From Xanthomonas campestris pv. badrii (GTDB lineage Bacteria; Pseudomonadota; Gammaproteobacteria; Xanthomonadales; Xanthomonadaceae), in NCBI RefSeq assembly GCF_012848175.1, contig NZ_CP051651.1, forward strand, positions 4,843,501 through 4,907,500: a stretch of DNA of 64,000 nucleotides. The letters are read 5' to 3'. Position 1 is the stretch's first letter; every line of letters starts with the position of its first letter. Below the pieces are notes generated by a model. That model searched no databases. It saw only the letters and a program-made list of their open reading frames with translations, and had not been told where the DNA came from. Positions 51,586 through 60,141 of the stretch are shown piece by piece. A program made the position numbers and the translations under genes.

Positions 51586-51866
51586 AGTGAGTGGCCGCAA
51601 AGGTTGGATGGTGCAACCATGCTCCCCAGCACTGCCGCCTGGACCAAGTGTGCCACAGCTTGCGGGATGGAGCTTGCCCAGCGATGCAGCGGCGCGTGAT
51701 GCTACCGAAGCCAAGTGCACCGAGCGCAGCGCGGGAACGACGTGCCAAGGCGAAGCACCGAACTTGCCGCAACCCGTAACGGCGATGACTGCTGTCCGGA
51801 GCCAACCGCATGCACGCCTGCGAACTCACCGAAGCTGCCCCCGCCAACGCATTTGCTCCACCACCG
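51586..51866 (-). ncRNA. Gene-less integron cassette, copy 3 (possible sRNA)
   Basis: The body of about 281 bp is nearly the same as 48341-48619 and homologous to 47446-47726. It has no supported gene of its own. Conserved blocks include the GGTTG-N7-CAACC hairpin and GGGATGGAGCTTGCCCAGCG. Being third from attI it is likely near the cassette promoter. Both attC sites around it are typical. Confidence 0.45.
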
Positions 51867-51925
51867 CCTAACGCCTGAGTTAAGCCGAGCCGCGACGCGG
51901 CTTCGGCTTGAATGAATGGTTAGAT
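51867..51925 (-). repeat. attC site
   Basis: R'' CCTAACG (51867-51873), R' GTTAGAT (51919-51925), core GCCGAGCCGCGACGCGGCTT with CGGC. Confidence 0.9.
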
Positions 51926-51932
51926 GGCAGTT

Positions 51933-52205
51933 TCATGATCTCACCGCCCAAAGGACAGAGAGCAACGCAGTGAAAAGCGACAAGTTGGCGACGAAGCGCA
52001 AGGCTACGCGATAAGTAAATGGTGCTCTCCAAGTCCGACAGAGACCATACACGCTAGCCAAGCCAGCGAGGATGCTTACCAGGAAGAGGGGCCAGCTGAA
52101 GCCAACACGCAGCAATAGGAACAACGCAGCAAGCGTCCCAGCGACAGATACTGCTGTAACGAGAATGCCTTGGGAGGTATTGTACGGGCGTGGTGCCATT
52201 ACCAT
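51933..52205 (-). CDS. Integron cassette gene: small membrane protein
   Basis: A 90-residue protein with two or three hydrophobic segments (ILVTAVSVAGTLAALFLLLR, WPLFLVSILAGLASVYGL, FVANLSLFTALLSVLWAV). Starts are possible at 52205 or 52199. It is the second cassette from attI. No family is recognised. Membrane proteins of this size are common in chromosomal integrons. Confidence 0.6.
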   Translation of the reverse strand: MVMAPRPYNTSQGILVTAVSVAGTLAALFLLLRVGFSWPLFLVSILAGLASVYGLCRTWRAPFTYRVALRFVANLSLFTALLSVLWAVRS

Positions 52206-52263
52206 CTAACACCTGAGTTAAGCCGCGCCGAGAAGCGGCGTCGGCTTGAATGAATAGTTAGCC
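52205..52263 (-). repeat. attC site
   Basis: R'' TCTAACA (52205-52211), R' GTTAGCC (52257-52263), core GCCGCGCCGAGAAGCGGCGT with CGGC. It belongs to the first cassette. Confidence 0.9.
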
Positions 52264-52617
52264 ACCACCTGGCCGCATCACAGGGCAAGCCCCCACTAGC
52301 GCGTTCGACACGAGAACATTCATGGGGTCGCCCCAGACATCTTTGTTGGCTAGCAGATACTTATCGACAACGTCTCGTAATACTTCGCTGCTCATTTCAG
52401 AAGTACATGCATGAACCTTCCCCACCTCTTCCTTAGATGCTCCGTAGAACCCAGAGCTCAACAGCCCGTCTACAACGCCCATTACATAGGCTGATCGAGT
52501 GGAAGGTGACTGCGCAACATACGCCTCACCTTTCAAGTACCCATCATAGACATGCACCGACTGCGCAGAACTGGCCGAGGCAGCTAACAACAGACCAGCG
52601 AATAATCCGAATCGCAT
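52258..52617 (-). CDS. Integron cassette gene 1: exported Rap1a/Tai-like protein
   Basis: A 119-residue protein with a signal peptide (MRFGLFAGLLLAASASSAQS) and a domain resembling the Rap1a/Tai immunity family: STRSAYVMGVVDGLLSSGFY, then VLRDVVDKYLLANKDVW and ALVGACP with paired cysteines. Rap1a-type proteins neutralise periplasmic type VI amidase toxins, although many relatives have other roles. AGGAGA lies 9-14 bp before the ATG at 52617, immediately after the attI junction. As first cassette it should be the best expressed. Confidence 0.65.
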   Translation of the reverse strand: MRFGLFAGLLLAASASSAQSVHVYDGYLKGEAYVAQSPSTRSAYVMGVVDGLLSSGFYGASKEEVGKVHACTSEMSSEVLRDVVDKYLLANKDVWGDPMNVLVSNALVGACPVMRPGGG

Positions 52618-52633
52618 AACCAAGTCTCCTGCG

Positions 52634-52757
52634 GGCTAACTACTATTGGACCGCCGAAATGCGGCGTTGCATGGAGTATCTTCGATCGTTGGGGCCTTGT
52701 GAATGGGGGAAATCCTAGCCGGGATCACGGGCTGCACGATGGCAAGCGGGCGCGACC
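52634..52757. other. attI region of the integron
   Basis: The core GTTAGCC (reverse strand, 52634-52640) marks the junction between attI and the first cassette, 14 bp before its ribosome site. The rest to the intI start at 52758 would hold attI and the cassette promoter; no promoter could be assigned with confidence. Confidence 0.65.
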
Positions 52758-53792
52758 ATGCTGTCCAGGCGTATGAAATACACCAAAAAAACGTACGGCG
52801 TAACCGCATCCCCAGGGCCCCGGTTACTCGACCAGGTGCGTGAACGCCTGCGCGTTCGGCACTACAGCCTGCGCACCGAGCAGGCGTACCTCAGCTGGAT
52901 ACGGCGGTTCATCCTGGCCAGCGGCAAGCGCCATCCGGCGCAGATGGGGCAGGCGGAGGTCGAGGCGTTTCTTACCCGCCTGGCGACCGATGCTCAGGTG
53001 TCTGCGGGGACGCAGAACCAGGCCCTGGCTGCGTTGCTGTTTCTCTACCGCGAGGTCCTGCGTATCGAGCTGCCGCGGATGGAACATCTGGTGCGTGCCA
53101 AGCGGCCCAGGCGCATCCCGGTGGTGCTGGCGCGGGAGGAAGTTGCACGCCTGCTGGCGGGGATGGAGGGTACGTGTTGGCTGATGGCCAGCCTGCTCTA
53201 CGGCAGCGGGATGCGGTTGATGGAATGCCTGCGGCTGCGCATCAAGGATGTGGACGACGCACGCGGGGAAATCGTGGTGCGCGATGGCAAAGGCGGCAAG
53301 GACCGCCGGGTGCCGCTACCGCTCAGCCTTCGAGATGCGCTCCTGCGTCAGCGCGAACGCGCGCTGGCGGTGCATGCCGCCGATCTTGCGGCCGGTACCG
53401 GGCGGGTGTTCCTGCCGCATGCCCTGGCACGGAAATATCCCAATGCGGATGCGGAGCCGGGGTGGCAATACCTGTTTCCGTCTGCGCGCCAATCGCGCGA
53501 TCCGCGCAGTGGCAGGTGGGGTCGGCATCACGTGTCCGAAGAAATTCTGCAGCGTGCGGTGCAGGTGGCGCGGCGCCGCGCCGGCATCGCCAAGCCGGCC
53601 ACCTGCCACACCTTGGCGACATTCGTTCGCCACGCATCTGCTGGAGCCGGCCACGATATCCGCACCGTGCAGGAGCTGTTGGGTCACTAGGATGTGGCCA
53701 CTACCCAGATCTATACGCATGCACTGGGCCGCGGTGCGTCTGCGGTGCGCAATCCGCTGGATGGGCCCGGCCTCACGGGCGGCGATGGGTGA
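52758..53792 (+). pseudogene. intI: Integron integrase, inactivated
   Basis: A tyrosine recombinase of the IntI type. The N-terminal SAM-like domain has LRTEQAYLSWIRRFILASGK; box I is LLYGSGMRLMECLRLRIKDV with the catalytic Arg; the IntI-specific insert is ADAEPGWQYLFPSARQSRDP. Near 53615 an extra G, followed near 53645 by a missing G, changes the box II motif HTLRHSFATHLLEAGHD to HTLATFVRHASAGAGHD, so the catalytic H-x2-R is lost. Then GH is followed by TAG (53688-53690) where a Lys or Gln codon is expected. The remainder DVATTQIYTHALGRG with the active-site Tyr continues in frame to a TGA at 53790. The gene points toward ilvD, as in other Xanthomonas. Confidence 0.92.
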
Positions 53793-53907
53793 GGCGGACT
53801 TGCCGGCGGTGGTGCCTTCGCTCTTGGGTCGCAGGTGCTGCTCCGCTGCCGATGTGCTGCATGCAGACGGAAATATCAGCCGACGCTAGTGCAGTCGGCC
53901 GAATGCC

Positions 53908-55746
53908 TCAACCGTCCAACAACGCCTTATCCCGCACCGCGCCCTTGTCCGCGCTGGTCGCCAGCAACGCATACGCCTTCAGCGCGGTGGTGACCTTGCG
54001 TGGGCGCAGCTCCACCGGCTTCCAGCCCTTGGCATCCTGCTCTGCACGACGAAGGGCGAGTTCCGCGTCCGAGATCAGCAGATTGATCGAGCGGTTGGGG
54101 ATGTCGATCAGGATCTTGTCGCCATCACGCACCAGGCCGATGGCGCCGCCTGCGGCTGCTTCCGGTGAGGCGTGGCCGATCGACAGGCCCGAGGTGCCGC
54201 CGGAGAAGCGGCCGTCGGTGAGCAGGGCGCATTGCTTGCCCAGGCCCTTGGATTTCAGGTAGCTGGTGGGGTACAGCATCTCCTGCATGCCGGGGCCGCC
54301 CTTGGGACCTTCGTAGCGGATCACGACGATGTCGCCGGCGACCACCTCGTCGGCCAGGATGCCTTTGACCGCTGCGTCCTGGCTCTCGTACACACGTGCA
54401 TTGCCTTCGAACACGTGGATGGATTCATCCACGCCGGCGGTTTTCACCACGCAGCCGTCGCGGGCGATATTGCCGTACAGCACGGCCAGGCCACCTTCCT
54501 GCGAGAACGCATGCGCCACGTCGCGGATACAGCCGTCGCTGCGGTCGGCATCCAGGGAGTCCCAGCGCGTGGCCTGGCTGAAGGCAATCTGGGTGGGAAT
54601 GCCGGCCGGGCCGGCCTTGTAGAACGTGTGCACCTTGTCATCGTCGGTCTGGGTGATGTCCCATTGCGCGATGGCATCGGCCAGGGTGCGCGCATGCACG
54701 GTGGCTGCATCGGTGTGCAGCAAGCCGCCGCGTGCCAGCTCGCCAAGAATGGCCATGATGCCGCCGGCGCGATGCACGTCTTCGATATGGTATTTCGGTG
54801 TATTCGGCGCCACCTTGCATAGCTGCGGTACGCGCTTGGACAAGCGGTCGATATCGCGCATGTCGAACGGCACTTCGGCCTCCTGCGCGGCGGCGAGCAG
54901 GTGCAGGATGGTGTTGGTCGAGCCACCCATGGCGATATCCAGCGTCATCGCATTTTCGAAGGCGTCGAAGGTGGCGATGCCGCGCGGCAATGCGGTGGGA
55001 TCTTCGCCGCCATACCAGCGGTGGCACAGTTCTACTGCGGCGCGTCCGGCACGCAGGAACAGTTGTTCGCGGTCGGCGTGCGTTGCCACCACGGTGCCGT
55101 TGCCCGGCAGCGACAGCCCCAGCGCTTCGGTCAGGCAGTTCATCGAGTTGGCGGTGAACATGCCCGAGCACGAGCCGCAGGTGGGGCAGGCGCTGCGTTC
55201 GAATTCGGCGACCTTTTCGTCGGAGGCGCTGTCGTCGGCGGCGATCACCATCGCATCGATCAGGTCGAGCTTGTGCTCGGCCAGCTTGGTCTTGCCGGCT
55301 TCCATCGGGCCGCCGGAGACGAACACGGTGGGAATGTTGAGCCGCAGCGCAGCCATCAACATGCCGGGGGTGATCTTGTCGCAGTTGGAAATGCACACCA
55401 GCGCATCGGCGCAGTGCGCGTTGACCATGTATTCGACCGAATCGGCGATGATTTCGCGGCTGGGCAGCGAATACAGCATGCCGTCGTGGCCCATCGCGAT
55501 GCCGTCGTCCACGGCGATGGTGTCGAACTCCTTGGCCACCCCGCCGACGCGCTCGATCTCGCGCGCCACCAACTGCCCGAGATCCTTCAGGTGCACATGC
55601 CCCGGCACGAACTGGGTGAACGAGTTGGCGATGGCGATGATGGGCTTGTGGAAGTCGCCGTCCTTCATGCCGGTGGCGCGCCACAACGCGCGCGCGCCGG
55701 CCATGTTGCGGCCGTGGGTGGAGGTCTTGGAGCGGTATTCGGGCAT
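53908..55746 (-). CDS. ilvD: Dihydroxy-acid dehydratase
   Basis: A 612-residue enzyme of branched-chain amino-acid biosynthesis that dehydrates 2,3-dihydroxy acids to 2-keto acids. Fe-S ligands are in [11 protein letters not shown] and [20 protein letters not shown], with the metal-binding residues in [12 protein letters not shown]. The C-terminal part has [20 protein letters not shown]. The ATG at 55746 ([19 protein letters not shown]) fits the family. Its 3' end abuts the integron integrase, the known chromosomal home of Xanthomonas integrons. A 264-bp region upstream is free of features. Confidence 0.97.
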   Translation of the reverse strand: MPEYRSKTSTHGRNMAGARALWRATGMKDGDFHKPIIAIANSFTQFVPGHVHLKDLGQLVAREIERVGGVAKEFDTIAVDDGIAMGHDGMLYSLPSREIIADSVEYMVNAHCADALVCISNCDKITPGMLMAALRLNIPTVFVSGGPMEAGKTKLAEHKLDLIDAMVIAADDSASDEKVAEFERSACPTCGSCSGMFTANSMNCLTEALGLSLPGNGTVVATHADREQLFLRAGRAAVELCHRWYGGEDPTALPRGIATFDAFENAMTLDIAMGGSTNTILHLLAAAQEAEVPFDMRDIDRLSKRVPQLCKVAPNTPKYHIEDVHRAGGIMAILGELARGGLLHTDAATVHARTLADAIAQWDITQTDDDKVHTFYKAGPAGIPTQIAFSQATRWDSLDADRSDGCIRDVAHAFSQEGGLAVLYGNIARDGCVVKTAGVDESIHVFEGNARVYESQDAAVKGILADEVVAGDIVVIRYEGPKGGPGMQEMLYPTSYLKSKGLGKQCALLTDGRFSGGTSGLSIGHASPEAAAGGAIGLVRDGDKILIDIPNRSINLLISDAELALRRAEQDAKGWKPVELRPRKVTTALKAYALLATSADKGAVRDKALLDG

Positions 55747-56010
55747 GGCGGATTCAACGACAAAGGCGAGCGGTGGCTGGCAATTAGACCGCGCCAGGAC
55801 TGTTGCTGCTGCAACCGTCAAGGCGCGCTCGGATGATCCCGCACGGTAGCACGCAGCTGTCGCGCCCACGCGTCGCTGAAATGTAGCGAACGCACGGGCG
55901 ATACCGTCGAGCAACCGGCCAATAATCCTGCGCGGAACGGTTCACCCCTGTGCGTAACATCGGCGATGCATTGCCACTGCCCGCGAGCGTGGGCGGTTTA
56001 GACTGTGCGC

Positions 56011-56277
56011 ATGAGCGCCCTTGTGTCCTGCCGCGCGGGCTGTGCCGCCTGCTGCATCGCCCCCTCCATCAGTTCGCCGATTCCGGGCATGCCGCAGGGC
56101 AAGCCGGCCGGGGTGCCCTGCGTGCAACTGGATGCGCAGTTGGGCTGCCGCCTGTTCGGGCAGCCGAGCCGGCCGGCGGTCTGCGCGAGCCTGCGTCCGT
56201 CAGTGGAGATGTGCGGCAACTCGCGCACGCAGGCATTGGCGATGCTGGCTGCCCTGGAGCGTGCGACGCAGCCTTGA
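56011..56277 (+). CDS. YkgJ-family cysteine-cluster protein
   Basis: An 88-residue protein with the YkgJ-like cysteine pattern: C7, C11, C14, C15 near the start (CRAGCAACC), a further Cys at GVPCVQL, a Cys in LGCRLFG, and VCASLRPS later. These cysteines probably bind zinc or iron-sulfur. E. coli relatives are uncharacterised. It has no signal peptide. It is divergent from ilvD and separate from the DUF2167 gene downstream; the 269-bp gap 56278-56546 shows nothing. Confidence 0.78.
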   Translation: MSALVSCRAGCAACCIAPSISSPIPGMPQGKPAGVPCVQLDAQLGCRLFGQPSRPAVCASLRPSVEMCGNSRTQALAMLAALERATQP

Positions 56278-56546
56278 ACGTTGGGGCGCTGCGCCTCTGC
56301 CTGCGGCCAAGGCTGGCGTAGTTCAAGGTGGCCGAAGGATCGCGCCGTGGTTCGAGTGCGTTGCCTGGTGCTTGCAGGCGACTCAAGACAACGGTGGAGA
56401 AGGGAATCGGGCAGGGCGCTACGCCGACGACCTAGCCCACCGAAGCAGCGCAGGCCTTGCGCTCATCGCCCCCAAGCGCTGCGATCTGCCCGGTCTTGCC
56501 GGGCAAGGTGCCGATGTGGATCGGCATCGGCAGCGTCGACGCGCGC

Positions 56547-57443
56547 TCACCCGTTGGCGTTGGCCTTGCGCCCGGCAAAGACGCGCTTGATGCCGGCGCC
56601 CAGCGCCAGCACGCCGAACAGCACCAGCTTCCAGCCCTTGGCCAGCAGCAGGCCCAGCTTGGCGAACAGCCCGGCCTTGGCCGCCAGGCCACCACCGATC
56701 AGACCGGCCAGGCCATAGCTGGCGATCTTGTCGGTGGACGGGTTGTGGTCGGCATAGCGTGCGCCCTGGTCGAACTCGGTCATCGGCAGCAGCTGCTGCA
56801 TGCCCTGACGCACCTGCTCGAGCTGGCCCATGCCGGCGACGGCGTTGAGGCTGAGATAGCCGCTGCGCCCCAACACGCGGATGTCGTAGTTGAGGGTGTG
56901 CTGCTGGGCGCCATCGAAGCGCAGTTCCTTTGCCCAGTAGAGCTTCTTGCTGCCGGCGTCGTAGCGCGGCGGCACGGCCCAGCCGAGCAGGTCGACCGTG
57001 CCGTACCCCTGTTCGCGCCGTGCGGCGTTGTCCTCGGCGGTACCCTTCTGCATCTGTTCCAGCAATTCGCTGTAATCGATCCTGGCGGCGTCCTCGTCGG
57101 ACACATAGCCCTCATCGCTATAGGTCACCACCACCGCCCAGCTGTCCGGTGCATCCAGCGCAGGCGTGCGCGGCACGATCATGCCCAGCACGCTGTCGTC
57201 GGGCGGGTTGCCCCACAGCTGCTCGAGCACGCGGCGCGTATCGGCCTTGTCGAGGTAACGGAAGGCCGGGTCCAGATCGAAGTGCGCCTTGGCCTGCGGC
57301 ACGGCGATATGGCCGTCGTGATACTGCAGCGCAGAGAGCACTTGCGCCTGGTCCGCGGCCTCGGCCGGTACGGCGAGCAGCAGCGGGCTTGCGACAAGCA
57401 GGCAGGCGGCCAGCAGGCCGCGCATGACAACGGACGTGTGCAT
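56547..57443 (-). CDS. DUF2167 membrane protein
   Basis: A 298-residue protein with a signal sequence (MRGLLAACLLVASPLLLAVPAEA within the first 30 residues), a large DUF2167 domain with ALQYHDGHIAVPQAKAHFDL, VVTYSDEGYVSDEDAARIDY and DLLGWAVPPRYDAGSKKLYW, and C-terminal membrane segments around GLFAKLGLLLAKGWKLVLFG. The function is unknown. It is probably in the inner membrane with the domain outside. It lies 81 bp downstream of the carbonic anhydrase gene on the same strand. Confidence 0.85.
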   Translation of the reverse strand: MHTSVVMRGLLAACLLVASPLLLAVPAEAADQAQVLSALQYHDGHIAVPQAKAHFDLDPAFRYLDKADTRRVLEQLWGNPPDDSVLGMIVPRTPALDAPDSWAVVVTYSDEGYVSDEDAARIDYSELLEQMQKGTAEDNAARREQGYGTVDLLGWAVPPRYDAGSKKLYWAKELRFDGAQQHTLNYDIRVLGRSGYLSLNAVAGMGQLEQVRQGMQQLLPMTEFDQGARYADHNPSTDKIASYGLAGLIGGGLAAKAGLFAKLGLLLAKGWKLVLFGVLALGAGIKRVFAGRKANANG

Positions 57444-57523
57444 CAGGTCGAATCCATTCGATGGCAGCGTCCCCACGCCGCAGGGCGCAGATTCTGCCAT
57501 GCGTTCACACGGCAGACAACGGG

Positions 57524-58069
57524 TCAGCGCGCGCTGGCGATGCCCAGGTACTGATCCTTGAGCCGCACATAATGCTGGGCCGAGTAATGCAGGCTTTCGA
57601 TTTCCTTGTCGCTGAGCGTGCGCGCCAGGCGGGCGGGGTTGCCCAGCCACAACTCTGCCTCGCCGACCACCTTGCCCGGGCCGACCACTGCACCTGCACC
57701 GACAAATCCGTAGCGTTTGACGGTGGCTCCATCCAGCACGCAGGCGCCCATGCCGATCAGGCACAGGTCTTCGATGCTGCAGGCATGCAGGATGGTGCCG
57801 TGGCCCACGGTGACGTCGGCGCCGATCACGGTCGGGTAGCCGGCCTTGTTGAACGGGCTGTGGTGGCTGACGTGGATGATGGTGCCATCCTGCACGTTGG
57901 TACGCGCGCCGATCTGCACATGGTTGACGTCGCCGCGGATCACCGTGCCCGGCCACACCGACACATCGTCGCCCAGGCTCACCTTGCCGATGATGGTGCA
58001 GGCCGGGTCGATGTAGACGCGCTCGCCCAGTTGCGGGGTGTGGTCCAGAAACGGGCGAATCGGGGTCAC
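57524..58069 (-). CDS. Gamma-type carbonic anhydrase family protein
   Basis: A 181-residue left-handed beta-helix protein (hexapeptide repeats) of the gamma carbonic anhydrase/YrdA family. Metal-binding histidines appear in DGTIIHVSHHSPF and GHGTILHACSIED. Start is GTG at 58069 (MTPIRPFLDHTPQLGERVYI), with GGAGA 5-9 bp upstream; longer frames upstream lack family similarity. It is cytosolic. Activity as a carbonic anhydrase is not guaranteed within this family. Confidence 0.9.
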   Translation of the reverse strand: MTPIRPFLDHTPQLGERVYIDPACTIIGKVSLGDDVSVWPGTVIRGDVNHVQIGARTNVQDGTIIHVSHHSPFNKAGYPTVIGADVTVGHGTILHACSIEDLCLIGMGACVLDGATVKRYGFVGAGAVVGPGKVVGEAELWLGNPARLARTLSDKEIESLHYSAQHYVRLKDQYLGIASAR

Positions 58070-58416
58070 GGTAGTCTCCGGCAAGTCAGCGTGCCGCCAG
58101 GTGCGGACACGGTGTGGATGATACCCGGGCCGTGGTGGTGGCTGCGGAAGGGCCCAGGTCTTACGCCAGAGGTGCATCTGCGCGCGCGGCGCTATGCTGC
58201 CGGCAGCGGCCTGTACGCCGGCAGGATCATGAAGCGGTGGGCGCGTGCCGCTGTTGTGCAAGGCTGCGATCGCAGACCGCAGTGACTGCATTGTTGCGTA
58301 GTAGGAACCGCACGCGTATCGCGGTGTTGTTGGCTGGCAGCCGCAGTGTGTCGCGGTCAGGCAACGCAATGGCGTCGCGACCGTCTTGGTGTCCCTTTGC
58401 GGCAGCGTCGCGACTG

Positions 58417-58474
58417 GCTATCGACTTCACGCATCGCAGCGATGGACGTCGCTGCGATGCGTGAAATCGATAGC
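58417..58474. repeat. 58-bp near-perfect inverted repeat
   Basis: Two 26-bp arms, GCTATCGACTTCACGCATCG plus CAGCGA on the left, differ at a single base from the reverse complement of the right arm, with a 6-bp centre TGGACG. It lies in a 666-bp gap (58070-58735) with no gene I can support. It would form a very stable hairpin; no T-run follows it. Confidence 0.85.
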
Positions 58475-58735
58475 GCGCCCCGAACGCGTGCTCGCCCAAG
58501 CGAAGCCCGATCCCGTCACGTCCGATAAGCGCACAGCACTGCGGTGATCCGGCTTGAACCGTGCCTGCGATCGGCCTAGCGTGCGTGCAGTTGCGATGCG
58601 GCGGCGAGTGCCGGAGCGACGCGAACATCGTGTTCTCCCGCTCGCCGTCATCGCAGCGCCGCGCAAGTCGCTGGCGATGCACGACCACCCGTATCACGCC
58701 CCGCAAGACCACTCCCTTCTCCACAGGACACCCCG

Positions 58736-60040
58736 ATGCTCCAAAGCACCTCGACGCCTGCGCCCTTCGTGCTGGAGCGCATGACGCCCTTTCAGTGGCG
58801 GGCAGTGGCGATCTGCGTGCTGCTGACAATGCTCGACGGTTTCGACGTGATGGCGATGGCGTTCACCGCGCCGCATGTGTCGGCGGATTGGCAACTGTCG
58901 GGAAAGTGGCTGGGGGTGTTGTTCAGTGCCGGACTGGTGGGCATGGCCGTGGGGTCGTTGGTGCTGGCGCCGCTGGCCGACCGTATCGGCCGCCGCGCCC
59001 TGACGCTGATCTGCCTGACAATCCTCACCGTGGGCATGGGCGCCTCGGCGCTGGCCGGCAACGCCTGGCAACTGGGGGCGCTGCGGGCGTTCACCGGGAT
59101 CGGCATCGGCGGCATGCTGGCCTGCGTGGCGGTGACGGCTGCGGAGTATTCCACCGCGCGCTGGCGCAGCACGGCCACGGTGCTGCAGGCCACCGGTTAC
59201 CCGGTGGGCGCCACGGTGGGCGGGGCGATCGCGGCGCTGCTGTTGCAGCACTGGTCGTGGCCGTCGGTGTTCGTGCTCGGCGCGCTGGGCTCGTTGGTGT
59301 GTGTGCCGCTGGTGCTTGCCTTTCTGCCGGAGTCGCTGGAGTTCCTGATGGCTCGCCGGCCGCCGAACGCGCACACCCGCTTCAACGCAGTGCTGGCGCG
59401 GATGGGGATGCCGGCAGCGCCGCAACTGCCGCTGCCACCGGTACAGGCGGCCAGGCAGGGTTATGCCGCGCTGTTCGTCGGGGTGGTGCGGCGGCAGTCG
59501 CTGCTGATCGCGGGGGCGTTCTTCCTGTTGATGTTCTCGTTCTACTTCGTGCTCAGCTGGACGCCCAAGCTGCTGGCAACGGCGGGGCTGTCCGCCGCCC
59601 AGGGCGTGACCGGCGGGGTGCTGTTGAATCTGGGCGGTATCGCGGGCGGCTTGCTGTTCAGTTGGCTGGCGCTGCGCGCGCGGCTGTCGCGGCTCACTGC
59701 GGGTGCGCTGATCCTGGTGGCGCTGGCGATGCTCGCGTTCGGGGTGAGCAGCGCGGTGCTGAGCTGGGCGTTCGTGACGGCCCTGCTCACCGGTGCGGCA
59801 CTGACCGCCGCCATGGGAGGGCTGTATGCAGTGGCGCCGGTGGTGTTCCCGGCGGCCGTACGCTCCACCGGCATGGGCTGGGCGATCGGCGTGGGCCGCT
59901 TGGGCGCGATCCTGTCGCCTCTGTGTGCGGGCGTATTGCTGGACGCCGGGTGGACACCGGCCCGGTTGTACCTGGCCTGCGCCGTGCCGCTGCTGTTCGC
60001 CGCCGCCGCCGTGGTGGCGATGCGCTTGCCGGATCGCTGA
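58736..60040 (+). CDS. AAHS-family aromatic-acid transporter
   Basis: A 434-residue MFS protein with 12 predicted membrane segments. LLTMLDGFDVMAMAFTAPHV carries the D-G-F-D motif in helix 1 that marks the aromatic acid:H+ symporter (PcaK/BenK/VanK) family. LAPLADRIGRRALTL is the motif A loop. LPESLEFLMARRP precedes the central loop. It would import an aromatic acid such as a benzoate or hydroxycinnamate. It stands 102 bp before the HD-GYP gene on the same strand; the nearby coniferyl-alcohol locus suggests a lignin-derived substrate, an inference. Confidence 0.87.
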   Translation: MLQSTSTPAPFVLERMTPFQWRAVAICVLLTMLDGFDVMAMAFTAPHVSADWQLSGKWLGVLFSAGLVGMAVGSLVLAPLADRIGRRALTLICLTILTVGMGASALAGNAWQLGALRAFTGIGIGGMLACVAVTAAEYSTARWRSTATVLQATGYPVGATVGGAIAALLLQHWSWPSVFVLGALGSLVCVPLVLAFLPESLEFLMARRPPNAHTRFNAVLARMGMPAAPQLPLPPVQAARQGYAALFVGVVRRQSLLIAGAFFLLMFSFYFVLSWTPKLLATAGLSAAQGVTGGVLLNLGGIAGGLLFSWLALRARLSRLTAGALILVALAMLAFGVSSAVLSWAFVTALLTGAALTAAMGGLYAVAPVVFPAAVRSTGMGWAIGVGRLGAILSPLCAGVLLDAGWTPARLYLACAVPLLFAAAAVVAMRLPDR

Positions 60041-60141
60041 ACTGCTCAGCCCGCTGCGCGCGACTGCGTGATTGCGCCTGTCCAGGACGCATCGGCGGAC
60101 CAAAGAAATCGTGCCGGCTGCCGATATTTCCGAAGACCGCC

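Noticed and set aside
46913..52263. Regularly recurring 59-bp repeats as a CRISPR array
   Set aside because: The repeats are imperfect, 280-790 bp apart, have R''/R' integron core sites, and lie next to an IntI gene; they are attC sites.
53248..53889. Alternative 213-codon frame as an intact integrase C-terminus
   Set aside because: Only its middle, after the +1 G, matches IntI (HSFATHLLE); before and after it is out of frame, confirming a frameshift rather than a separate gene.
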